Below are positions 22,303 to 35,367 of a DNA stretch of 64,000 nucleotides, piece by piece (within the stretch, counting starts at the first letter, position 1; each line of letters opens with the position of its first letter). The stretch is from the NCBI GenBank assembly GCA_029224185.1, contig CM055189.1:28457457-28521456 (forward strand), in the 5' to 3' direction. Position numbers and translations under genes: made by a program. The notes beneath the pieces are model-generated. The model made no database searches. It saw only the letters and a program-made list of their open reading frames with translations, and was not told the origin of the DNA. This DNA comes from Karalla daura (lineage: Eukaryota; Chordata; Actinopteri; Chaetodontiformes; Leiognathidae).

Positions 22303-25300
22303 GTGTCAGGGCGTTCTGGAGACTCTCCCCTACGGTGTGACAGTGAACTCATATTCCAGATTGGGGAAAGCGTTGTCTCCATAGAGCCAAATGTTTATCA
22401 CTTGGCCAATTTGGCTTTTTCCCATAAGAATGAATGGGAAAAAGAGAACTCCACAAACATTCGCAACGTTGCCATACTTTGACTTTGAAACTTCATTTTA
22501 TTTCAAAAATTGAAGAAGCTTGTGGTGTGTTTGTGTAGCGCGTTGCACGCTGATAGGTTGTATGGTTTTTCAGCAGCACCTCTTCTCGACGACCATGTGC
22601 TCAGGTACCTGCTCCATTGTCTCGTCTGCTGACATGGTAATACAAAGTGATGAGGCGTCCAGCTTCAATGCACCCCAGCAGATGGCACAGGCCCTGGGAC
22701 ACTCCCAGAGTTTGAAAGGACCCCCTCAGCATTGGGCATGTCCAATCTCTTCTTAGCACCGGGCCGACATGCGGGATCGCTGAAAAATCAGCTCTCGTTT
22801 CGCTCTTTTCACGCTGCTCCCAGCCACACCCTAAGCAGCAGACAAATTCTTTTTTCCAGTTTTGTAGGAACATTGGTGCTCTCTCATGCGGGGTTGGCCA
22901 TAAACCCGTGCGCCTTGTGAAATTCTATATGACGAGCCTCATCGTAGGCCCAGTGCAGCCTTTTCTCTCCATAAGCCCCCATTCATTGTCCCACCACTGC
23001 CATCAATGTTAAACGTTACACTACTCCTCGCGACTGTGGCCACAGTTCTCATAGTACACACACCAAATCGTGTCAGGGCATTCTGGAGACTCTCCCCTAC
23101 AGTGTGACAGTGAGCTCATATTCCAGATTGGGGAAAGCGTTGTCTCCATAGAGCCAAATGTTTATCACTTGGCCAATATGGGTTTTCCCATAAGAATGAA
23201 TGGGAAAAAAAGAACTCCACAAACAAACATTCGCAACGTTGCCATACTTTAACTTTGAAACTTCATTTTCATTTCAAAAATTGAAGAGTCTTGTGGTGTG
23301 TTTTTGTAGCGAGTTGTACGCTGATTGGTTGTATGGCTTTTCAGCAGCACCTCTTCTCGACGACCATGTGCTCAGGTACCTTCTCCATTGTCTCGTCTGC
23401 TGACATGGTAATACAAAGTGATGAGGCGTCCAGCTTCAATGCATCCCAGCAGATGGCACAGGCCCTGGGAGACTCCCAGAGTTTGAAAGGACCCCCTCAG
23501 CATTGGGCATGTCCAATCTCTTCTGAGCACCGGGCCGACATGCGGGATCGCTGAAAAATCAGCTCTCGTTTCGCTCTTTTCACGCTGCTCCCAGCCACAC
23601 CCTAAGCAGCAGACAAATTCTTTTTTCCAGTTTTGTAGGAACATTGGTGCTCTCTCATGCGGGGTAGGCCATAAACCAGTGCGCCTTGTGAAATTTAAAC
23701 GACGAGCCTCATCGTAGGCCCAGTGCAGCCTTTTCTCTCCAAAAGCCCCCATTCATTGTCCCACCACTGCCATCAATGTTAAACGTTACACTACTCCTCG
23801 CGACTGTGGCCACAGTTCTCACAGTACACACACCAAATCGTGTCAGGGCGTTCTGGAGACTCTCCCCTACGGTGTGACAGTGAACTCATATTCCAGATTG
23901 GTGAAAGCGTTGTCTCCATAGAGCCAAATGTTTATCACTTGGCCAATTTGGCTTTTTCCCATAAGAATGAATGGGAATAAAAGAACTCCACAAACATTCG
24001 CAACGTTGCCATACTTTGACTTTGAAACTTCATTTTATTTCAAAAATTGAAGAAGCTTGTGGTGTGTTTGTGTAGCGCGTTGCACGCTGATAGGTTGTAT
24101 GGTTTTTCAGCAGCACCTCTTCTCGACGACCATGTGCTCAGGTACCTGCTCCATTGTCTCGTCTGCTGACATGGTAATACAAAGTGATGAGGCGTCCAGC
24201 TTCAATGCACCCCAGCAGATGGCACAGGCCCTGGGAGACTCCCAGAGTTTGAAAGGACCCCCTCAGCATTGGGCATGTCCAATCTCTTCTTAGCACCGGG
24301 CCGACATGCGGGATCGCTGAAAAATCAGCTCTCGTTTCGCTCTTTTCACGCTGCTCCCAGCCACACCCTAAGCAGCAGACAAATTCATTTTTCCAGTTTT
24401 GTAGGAACATTGGTGCTCTCTCATGCGGGGTAGGCCATAAACCAGTGCGCCTTGTGAAATTTAAACGACGAGCCTCATCGTAGGCCCAGTGCAGCCTTTT
24501 CTCTCCAAAAGCCCCCATTCATTGTCCCACCACTGCCATCAATGTTAAACGTTACACTACTCCTCGCGACTGTGGCCACAGTTCTCACAGTACACACACC
24601 AAATCGTGTCAGGGCGTTCTGGAGACTCTCCCCTACGGCTTGACAGTGAGCTCATATTCCAGATTGGGGAAAGCGTTGTCTCCATAGAGCCAAATGTTTA
24701 TCACTTGGCCAATATGGGTTTTCCCATAAGAATGAATGGGAAAAAAAGAACTCCACAAACAAACATTCGCAACGTTGCCATACTTTAACTTTGAAACTTC
24801 ATTTTCATTTCAAAAATTGAAGAGTCTGGTGGTGTGTTTTTGTAGCGAGTTGTACGCTGATTGGTTGTATGGCTTTTCAGCAGCACCTCTTCTCGACGAC
24901 CATGTGCTCAGGTACCTTCTCCATTGTCTCGTCTGCTGACATGGTAATACAAAGTGATGAGGCGTCCAGCTTCAATGCATCCCAGCAGATGGCACAGGCC
25001 CTGGGAGACTCCCAGAGTTTGAAAGGACCCCCTCAGCATTGGGCATGTCCAATCTCTTCTGAGCACCAGGCCGACATGCGGGATCGCTGAAAAATCAGCT
25101 CTCGTTTCGCTCTTTTCACGCTGCTCCCAGCCACACCCTAAGCAGCAGACAAATTCTTTTTTCCAGTTTTGTAGGAACATTGGTGCTCTCTCATGCGGGG
25201 TAGGCCATAAACCAGTGCGCCTTGTGAAATTTAAACGACGAGCCTCATCGTAGGCCCAGTGCAGCCTTTTCTCTCCAAAAGCCCCCATTCATTGTCCCAC

Positions 25301-28300
25301 CACTGCCATCAATGTTAAACGTTACACTACTCCTCGCGACTGTGGCCACAGTTCTCACAGTACACACACCAAATCGTGTCAGGGCGTTCTGGAGACTCTC
25401 CCCTACGGTGTGACAGTGAACTCATATTCCAGATTGGTGAAAGCGTTGTCTCCATAGAGCCAAATGTTTATCACTTGGCCAATTTGGCTTTTTCCCATAA
25501 GAAATGAATGGGAAAAAAAGAACTCCACAAACATTCGCAACGTTGCCATACTTTGACTTTGAAACTTCATTTTATTTCAAAAATTGAAGAAGCTTGTGGT
25601 GTGTTTGTGTAGCGCGTTGCACGCTGATAGGTTGTATGGTTTTTCAGCAGCACCTCTTCTCGACGACCATGTGCTCAGGTACCTGCTCCATTATCTCGTC
25701 TGCTGACATGGTAATACAAAGTGATGAGGCGTCCAGCTTCAATGCACCCCAGCAGATGGCACAGGCCCTGGGAGACTCCCAGAGTTTGAAAGGACCCCCT
25801 CAGCATTGGGCATGTCCAATCTCTTCTTAGCACCGGGCCGACATGCGGGATCACTGAAAAATCAGCTCTCGTTTCGCTCTTTCCACGCTGCTCCCAGCCA
25901 CACACTAAGCAGCAGACAAATTCATTTTTCCAGTTTTGTAGGAACATTGGTGCTCTCTCATGCGGGGTTGGCCATAAACCCGTGCGCCTTGTGAAATTCT
26001 ATATGACGAGCCTCATCGTAGGCCCAGTGCAGCCTTTTCTCTCCATAAGCCCCCATTCATTTTCCCACCGCTGCCATCAATGTTAAACGTTACACTACTC
26101 CTCGCGACTGTGGCCACAGTTCTCATAGTACACCCACCAAATCGTGTCAGGGCGTTCTGGAGACTCTCCCCTACGGTGTGACAGTGAACTCATATTCCAG
26201 ATTGGGGAAAGCGTTGTCTCCATAGAGCCAAATGTTTATCACTTGGCCAATTTGGCTTTTTCCCATAAGAATGAATGGGAAAAAAAGAACTCCACAAACA
26301 TTCGCAACGTTGCCATACTTTGACTTTGAAACTTCATTTTATTTCAAAAATTGAAGAAGCTTGTGGTGTGTTTGTGTAGCGCGTTGCACGCTGATAGGTT
26401 GTATGGTTTTTCAGCAGCACCTCTTCTCGACGACCATGTGCTCAGGTACCTGCTCCATTGTCTCGTCTGCTGACATGGTAATACAAAGTGATGAGGCGTC
26501 CAGCTTCAATGCACCCCAGCAGATGGCACAGGCCCTGGGACACTCCCAGAGTTTGAAAGGACCCCCTCAGCATTGGGCATGTCCAATCTCTTCTTAGCAC
26601 CGGGCCGACATGTGGGATCGCTGAAAAATCAGCTCTCGTTTCGCTCTTTTCACGCTGCTCCCAGCCACACCCTAAGCAGCAGACAAATTCTTTTTTCCAG
26701 TTTTGTAGGAACATTGGTGCTCTCTCATGCGGGGTTGGCCATAAACCCGTGCGCCTTGTGAAATTCTATATGACGAGCCTCATCGTAGGCCCAGTGCAGC
26801 CTTTTCTCTCCATAAGCCCCCATTCATTGTCCCACCACTGCCATCAATGTTAAACGTTACACTACTCCTCGCGACTGTGGCCACAGTTCTCATAGTACAC
26901 ACACCAAATCGTGTCAGGGCATTCTGGAGACTCTCCCCTACAGTGTGACAGTGAGCTCATATTCCAGATTGGGGAAAGCGTTGTCTCCATAGAGCCAAAT
27001 GTTTATCACTTGGCCAATATGGGTTTTCCCATAAGAATGAATGGGAAAAAAAGAACTCCACAAACAAACATTCGCAACGTTGCCATACTTTAACTTTGAA
27101 ACTTCATTTTCATTTCAAAAATTGAAGAGTCTTGTGGTGTGTTTTTGTAGCGAGTTGTACGCTGATTGGTTGTATGGCTTTTCAGCAGCACCTCTTCTCG
27201 ACGACCATGTGCTCAGGTACCTTCTCCATTGTCTCGTCTGCTGACATGGTAATACAAAGTGATGAGGCGTCCAGCTTCAATGCATCCCAGCAGATGGCAC
27301 AGGCCCTGGGAGACTCCCAGAGTTTGAAAGGACCCCCTCAGCATTGGGCATGTCCAATCTCTTCTGAGCACCGGGCCGACATGCGGGATCGCTGAAAAAT
27401 CAGCTCTCGTTTCGCTCTTTTCACGCTGCTCCCAGCCACACCCTAAGCAGCAGACAAATTCTTTTTTCCAGTTTTGTAGGAACATTGGTGCTCTCTCATG
27501 CGGGGTAGGCCATAAACCAGTGCGCCTTGTGAAATTTAAACGACGAGCCTCATCGTAGGCCCAGTGCAGCCTTTTCTCTCCAAAAGCCCCCATTCATTGT
27601 CCCACCACTGCCATCAATGTTAAACGTTACACTACTCCTCGCGACTGTGGCCACAGTTCTCACAGTACACACACCAAATCGTGTCAGGGCGTTCTGGAGA
27701 CTCTCCCCTACGGTGTGACAGTGAACTCATATTCCAGATTGGTGAAAGCGTTGTCTCCATAGAGCCAAATGTTTATCACTTGGCCAATTTGGCTTTTTCC
27801 CATAAGAATGAATGGGAAAAAAAGAACTCCACAAACAAACATTCGCAACGTTGCCATACTTTAACTTTGAAACTTCATTTTCATTTCAAAAATTGAAGAG
27901 TCTTGTGGTGTGTTTTTGTAGCGAGTTGTACGCTGATTGGTTGTATGGCTTTTCAGCAGCACCTCTTCTCGACGACCATGTGCTCAGGTACCTGCTCCAT
28001 TGTCTCGTCTGCTGACATGGTAATACAAAGTGATGAGGCGTCCAGCTTCAATGCATCCCAGCAGATGGCACAGGCCCTGGGAGACTCCCAGAGTTTGAAA
28101 GGACCCCCTCAGCATTGGGCATGTCCAATCTCTTCTGAGCACCGGGCCGACATGCGGGATCGCTGAAAAATCAGCTCTCGTTTCGCTCTTTTCACGCTGC
28201 TCCCAGCCACACCCTAAGCAGCAGACAAATTCTTTTTTCCAGTTTTGTAGGAACATTGGTGCTCTCTCATGCGGGGTAGGCCATAAACCAGTGCGCCTTG

Positions 28301-28452
28301 TGAAATTCTATATGACGAGCCTCATCGTAGGCCCAGTGCAGCCTTTTCTCTCCATAAGCCCCCATTCATTTTCCCACCGCTGCCATCAATGTTAAACGTT
28401 ACACTACTCCTCGCGACTGTGGCCACAGTTCTCATAGTACACACACCAAATC
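22303..28452. repeat. Irregular alternating A/B units
   Basis: Units start at 22303, 23070, 23840, 24606, 25376, 26144, 26911 and 27681. The A-like units here (23070, 24606, 26911) have 'ggccaatatgggttttccc', 'actttaactttg', 'gtgtttttgtagcgagttgtacg' and 'tatggcttttcag', a subtype that also populates the 6915 bp HOR. The units at 23840 and 27681 are recombinants: 23840 is B on the left and A on the right, while 27681 has B ends around an A centre and is 772 bp long. The unit at 25376 has one extra A ('aagaaatgaatggg', near 25502). Confidence 0.82.
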
Positions 28453-31400
28453 GTGTCAGGGCGTTCTGGAGACTCTCCCCTACGGTGTGACAGTGAACTC
28501 ATATTCCAGATTGGGGAAAGCGTTGTCTCCATAGAGCCAAATGTTTATCACTTGGCCAATTTGGCTTTTTCCCATAAGAATGAATGGGAAAAAAAGAACT
28601 CCACAAACATTCGCAACGTTGCCATACTTTGACTTTGAAACTTCATTTTATTTCAAAAATTGAAGAAGCTTGTGGTGTGTTTGTGTAGCGCGTTGCACGC
28701 TGATAGGTTGTATGGTTTTTCAGCAGCACCTCTTCTCGACGACCATGTGCTCAGGTACCTGCTCCATTGTCTCGTCTGCTGACATGGTAATACAAAGTGA
28801 TGAGGCGTCCAGCTTCAATGCACCCCAGCAGATGGCACAGGCCCTGGGAGACTCCCAGAGTTTGAATGGACCCCCTCAGCATTGGGCATGTCCAATCTCT
28901 TCTTAGCACCGGGCCGACATGCGGGATCACTGAAAAATCAGCTCTCGTTTCGCTCTTTCCACGCTGCTCCCAGCCACACACTAAGCAGCAGACAAATTCA
29001 TTTTTCCAGTTTTGTAGGAACATTGGTGCTCTCTCATGCGGGGTTGGCCATAAACCCGTGCGCCTTGTGAAATTCTATATGACGAGCCTCATCGTAGGCC
29101 CAGTGCAGCCTTTTCTCTCCATAAGCCCCCATTCATTTTCCCACCGCTGCCATCAATGTTAAACGTTACACTACTCCTCGCGACTGTGGCCACAGTTCTC
29201 ATAGTACACACACCAAATCGTGTCAGGGCGTTCTGGAGACTCTCCCCTACGGTGTGACAGTGAACTCATATTCCAGATTGGGGAAAGCGTTGTCTCCATA
29301 GAGCCAAATGTTTATCACTTGGCCAATTTGGCTTTTTCCCATAAGAATGAATGGGAAAAAAAGAACTCCACAAACATTCGCAACGTTGCCATACTTTGAC
29401 TTTGAAACTTCATTTTATTTCAAAAATTGAAGAAGCTTGTGGTGTGTTTGTGTAGCGCGTTGCACGCTGATAGGTTGTATGGTTTTTCAGCAGCACCTCT
29501 TCTCGACGACCATGTGCTCAGGTACCTGCTCCATTGTCTCGTCTGCTGACATGGTAATACAAAGTGATGAGGCGTCCAGCTTCAATGCACCCCAGCAGAT
29601 GGCACAGGCCCTGGGACACTCCCAGAGTTTGAAAGGACCCCCTCAGCATTGGGCATGTCCAATCTCTTCTTAGCACCGGGCCGACATGTGGGATCGCTGA
29701 AAAATCAGCTCTCGTTTCGCTCTTTTCACGCTGCTCCCAGCCACACCCTAAGCAGCAGACAAATTCATTTTTCCAGTTTTGTAGGAACATTGGTGCTCTC
29801 TCATGCGGGGTTGGCCATAAACCCGTGCGCCTTGTGAAATTCTATATGACGAGCCTCATCGTAGGCCCAGTGCAGCCTTTTCTCTCCATAAGCCCCCATT
29901 CATTTTCCCACCGCGGCCATCAATGTTAAACGTTACACTACTCCTCGCGACTGTGGCCACAGTTCTCATAGTACACACACCAAATCGTGTCAGGGCATTC
30001 TGGAGACTCTCCCCTACAGTGTGACAGTGAGCTCATATTCCAGATTGGGGAAAGCGTTGTCTCCATAGAGCCAAATGTTTATCACTTGGCCAATTTGGGT
30101 TTTCCCATAAGAATGAATGGGAAAAAAAGAACTCCACAAACAAACATTCGCAACGTTGCCATACTTTGACTTTGAAACTTCATTTTATTTCAAAAATTGA
30201 AGAGTCTTGTGGTGTGTTTGTGTAGCGAGTTGCACGCTGATTGGTTGTATGGTTTTTCAGCAGCACCTCTTCTCGACGACCATGTGCTCAGGTACCTTCT
30301 CCATTGTCTCGTCTGCTGACATGGTAATACAAAGTGATGAGGCGTCCGGCTTCAATGCATCCCAGCAGATGGCACAGGCCCTGGGAGACTCCCAGAGTTT
30401 GAAAGGACCCCCTCAGCATTGGGCATGTCCAATCTCTTCTGAGCACCGGGCCGACATGCGGGATCGCTGAAAAATCAGCTCTCGTTTCGCTCTTTTCACG
30501 CTGCTCCCAGCCACACCCTAAGCAGCAGACAAATTCTTTTTTCCAGTTTTGTAGGAACATTGGTGCTCTCTCATGCGGGGTAGGCCATAAACCAGTGCGC
30601 CTTGTGAAATCTAAACGACGAGCCTCATCGTAGGCCCAGTGCAGCCTTTTCTCTCCAAAAGCCCCCATTCATTGTCCCACCACTGCCATCAATGTTAAAC
30701 GTTACACTACTCCTCGCGACTGTGGCCACAGTTCTCACAGTACACACACCAAATCGTGTCAGGGCGTTCTGGAGACTCTCCCCTACGGTGTGACAGTGAA
30801 CTCATATTCCAGATTGGGGAAAGCGTTGTCTCCATAGAGCCAAATGTTTATCACTTGGCCAATTTGGCTTTTTCCCATAAGAATGAATGGGAAAAAAAGA
30901 ACTCCACAAACATTCGCAACGTTGCCATACTTTGACTTTGAAACTTCATTTTATTTCAAAAATTGAAGAAGCTTGTGGTGTGTTTGTGTAGCGCGTTGCA
31001 CGCTGATAGGTTGTATGGTTTTTCAGCAGCACCTCTTCTCGACGACCATGTGCTCAGGTACCTGCTCCATTGTCTCGTCTGCTGACATGGTAATACAAAG
31101 TGATGAGGCGTCCAGCTTCAATGCACCCCAGCAGATGGCACAGGCCCTGGGAGACTCCCAGAGTTTGAAAGGACCCCCTCAGCATTGGGCATGTCCAATC
31201 TCTTCTTAGCACCGGGCCGACATGCGGGATCGCTGAAAAATCAGCTCTCGTTTCGCTCTTTTCACGCTGCTCCCAGCCACACCCTAAGCAGCAGACAAAT
31301 TCTTTTTTCCAGTTTTGTAGGAACATTGGTGCTCTCTCATGCGGGGTTGGCCATAAACCCGTGCGCCTTGTGAAATTCTATATGACGAGCCTCATCGTAG

Positions 31401-34400
31401 GCCCAGTGCAGCCTTTTCTCTCCATAAGCCCCCATTCATTGTCCCACCACTGCCATCAATGTTAAACGTTACACTACTCCTCGCGACTGTGGCCACAGTT
31501 CTCATAGTACACACACCAAATCGTGTCAGGGCATTCTGGAGACTCTCCCCTACAGTGTGACAGTGAGCTCATATTCCAGATTGGGGAAAGCGTTGTCTCC
31601 ATAGAGCCAAATGTTTATCACTTGGCCAATATGGGTTTTCCCATAAGAATGAATGGGAAAAAAAGAACTCCACAAACAAACATTCGCAACGTTGCCATAC
31701 TTTAACTTTGAAACTTCATTTTCATTTCAAAAATTGAAGAGTCTTGTGGTGTGTTTTTGTAGCGAGTTGTACGCTGATTGGTTGTATGGCTTTTCAGCAG
31801 CACCTCTTCTCGACGACCATGTGCTCAGGTACCTTCTCCATTGTCTCGTCTGCTGACATGGTAATACAAAGTGATGAGGCGTCCAGCTTCAATGCATCCC
31901 AGCAGATGGCACAGGCCCTGGGAGACTCCCAGAGTTTGAAAGGACCCCCTCAGCATTGGGCATGTCCAATCTCTTCTGAGCACCGGGCCGACATGCGGGA
32001 TCGCTGAAAAATCAGCTCTCGTTTCGCTCTTTTCACGCTGCTCCCAGCCACACCCTAAGCAGCAGACAAATTCATTTTTCCAGTTTTGTAGGAACATTGG
32101 TGCTCTCTCATGCGGGGTTGGCCATAAACCCGTGCGCCTTGTGAAATTCTATATGACGAGCCTCATCGTAGGCCCAGTGCAGCCTTTTCTCTCCATAAGC
32201 CCCCATTCATTTTCCCACCGCTGCCATCAATGTTAAACGTTACACTACTCCTCGCGACTGTGGCCACAGTTCTCATAGTACACACACCAAATCGTGTCAG
32301 GGCGTTCTGGAGACTCTCCCCTACGGTGTGACAGTGAACTCATATTCCAGATTGGGGAAAGCGTTGTCTCCATAGAGCCAAATGTTTATCACTTGGCCAA
32401 TTTGGCTTTTTCCCATAAGAATGAATGGGAAAAAGAGAACTCCACAAACATTCGCAACGTTGCCATACTTTGACTTTGAAACTTCATTTTATTTCAAAAA
32501 TTGAAGAAGCTTGTGGTGTGTTTGTGTAGCGCGTTGCACGCTGATAGGTTGTATGGTTTTTCAGCAGCACCTCTTCTCGACGACCATGTGCTCAGGTACC
32601 TGCTCCATTGTCTCGTCTGCTGACATGGTAATACAAAGTGATGAGGCGTCCAGCTTCAATGCACCCCAGCAGATGGCACAGGCCCTGGGAGACTCCCAGA
32701 GTTTGAAAGGACCCCCTCAGCATTGGGCATGTCCAATCTCTTCTTAGCACCGGGCCGACATGCGGGATCGCTGAAAAATCAGCTCTCGTTTCGCTCTTTT
32801 CACGCTGCTCCCAGCCACACCCTAAGCAGCAGACAAATTCTTTTTTCCAGTTTTGTAGGAACATTGGTGCTCTCTCATGCGGGGTTGGCCATAAACCCGT
32901 GCGCCTTGTGAAATTCTATATGACGAGCCTCATCGTAGGCCCAGTGCAGCCTTTTCTCTCCATAAGCCCCCATTCATTGTCCCACCACTGCCATCAATGT
33001 TAAACGTTACACTACTCCTCGCGACTGTGGCCACAGTTCTCATAGTACACACACCAAATCGTGTCAGGGCATTCTGGAGACTCTCCCCTACAGTGTGACA
33101 GTGAGCTCATATTCCAGATTGGGGAAAGCGTTGTCTCCATAGAGCCAAATGTTTATCACTTGGCCAATATGGGTTTTCCCATAAGAATGAATGGGAAAAA
33201 AAGAACTCCACAAACAAACATTCGCAACGTTGCCATACTTTAACTTTGAAACTTCATTTTCATTTCAAAAATTGAAGAGTCTTGTGGTGTGTTTTTGTAG
33301 CGAGTTGTACGCTGATTGGTTGTATGGCTTTTCAGCAGCACCTCTTCTCGACGACCATGTGCTCAGGTACCTTCTCCATTGTCTCGTCTGCTGACATGGT
33401 AATACAAAGTGATGAGGCGTCCAGCTTCAATGCATCCCAGCAGATGGCACAGGCCCTGGGAGACTCCCAGAGTTTGAAAGGACCCCCTCAGCATTGGGCA
33501 TGTCCAATCTCTTCTGAGCACCGGGCCGACATGCGGGATCGCTGAAAAATCAGCTCTCGTTTCGCTCTTTTCACGCTGCTCCCAGCCACACCCTAAGCAG
33601 CAGACAAATTCTTTTTTCCAGTTTTATAGGAACATTGGTGCTCTCTCATGCGGGGTAGGCCATAAACCAGTGCGCCTTGTGAAATTTAAACGACGAGCCT
33701 CATCGTAGGCCCAGTGCAGCCTTTTCTCTCCAAAAGCCCCCATTCATTGTCCCACCACTGCCATCAATGTTAAACGTTACACTACTCCTCGCGACTGTGG
33801 CCACAGTTCTCACAGTACACACACCAAATCGTGTCAGGGCGTTCTGGAGACTCTCCCCTACGGTGTGACAGTGAACTCATATTCCAGATTGGGGAAAGCG
33901 TTGTCTCCATAGAGCCAAATGTTTATCACTTGGCCAATTTGGCTTTTTCCCATAAGAATGAATGGGAAAAAAAGAACTCCACAAACATTCGCAACGTTGC
34001 CATACTTTGACTTTGAAACTTCATTTTATTTCAAAAATTGAAGAAGCTTGTGGTGTGTTTGTGTAGCGCGTTGCACGCTGATAGGTTGTATGGTTTTTCA
34101 GCAGCACCTCTTCTCGACGACCATGTGCTCAGGTACCTGCTCCATTGTCTCGTCCGCTGACATGGTAATACAAAGTGATGAGGCGTCCAGCTTCAATGCA
34201 CCCCAGCAGATGGCACAGGCCCTGGGAGACTCCCAGAGTTTGAAAGGACCCCCTCAGCATTGGGCATGTCCAATCTCTTCTTAGCACCGGGCCGACATGC
34301 GGGATCGCTGAAAAATCAGCTCTCGTTTCGCTCTTTTCACGCTGCTCCCAGCCACACCCTAAGCAGCAGACAAATTCTTTTTTCCAGTTTTGTAGGAACA

Positions 34401-35367
34401 TTGGTGCTCTCTCATGCGGGGTTGGCCATAAACCCGTGCGCCTTGTGAAATTCTATATGACGAGCCTCATCGTAGGCCCAGTGCAGCCTTTTCTCTCCAT
34501 AAGCCCCCATTCATTGTCCCACCACTGCCATCAATGTTAAACGTTACACTACTCCTCGCGACTGTGGCCACAGTTCTCATAGTACACACACCAAATCGTG
34601 TCAGGGCATTCTGGAGACTCTCCCCTACAGTGTGACAGTGAGCTCATATTCCAGATTGGGGAAAGCGTTGTCTCCATAGAGCCAAATGTTTATCACTTGG
34701 CCAATATGGGTTTTCCCATAAGAATGAATGGGAAAAAAAGAACTCCACAAACAAACATTCGCAACGTTGCCATACTTTGACTTTGAAACTTCATTTTCAT
34801 TTCAAAAATTGAAGAGTCTTGTGGTGTGTTTTTGTAGCGAGTTGTACGCTGATTGGTTGTATGGCTTTTCAGCAGCACCTCTTCTCGACGACCATGTGCT
34901 CAGGTACCTTCTCCATTGTCTCGTCTGCTGACATGGTAATACAAAGTGATGAGGCGTCCAGCTTCAATGCATCCCAGCAGATGGCACAGGCCCTGGGAGA
35001 CTCCCAGAGTTTGAAAGGACCCCCTCAGCATTGGGCATGTCCAATCTCTTCTGAGCACCGGGCCGACATGCGGGATCGCTGAAAAATCAGCTCTCGTTTC
35101 GCTCTTTTCACGCTGCTCCCAGCCACACCCTAAGCAGCAGACAAATTATTTTTTCCAGTTTTGTAGGAACATTGGTGCTCTCTCATGCGGGGTAGGCCAT
35201 AAACCAGTGCGCCTTGTGAAATTTAAACGACGAGCCTCATCGTAGGCCCAGTGCAGCCTTTTCTCTCCAAAAGCCCCCATTCATTGTCCCACCACTGCCA
35301 TCAATGTTAAACGTTACACTACTCCTCGCGACTGTGGCCACAGTTCTCACAGTACACACACCAAATC
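28453..35367. repeat. Nine-monomer HOR, 6915 bp, copy 1
   Basis: Units start at 28453, 29220, 29987, 30756, 31523, 32294, 33061, 33831 and 34598. The order is B, B, A, B, A, B, A, B, A. The single doubled B makes the period odd, so the repeat is nine units rather than a simple AB dimer. Private markers include 'ggatcactg' with 'ctctttccacgc' in unit 1, 'gacatgtggg' in unit 2, 'gcgtccggcttc' with 'gaaatctaaacg' in unit 3, 'gggaaaaagagaac' in unit 6, 'ttttataggaac' in unit 7 and 'ctcgtccgctgac' in unit 8. All recur 6915 bp later. Confidence 0.92.
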
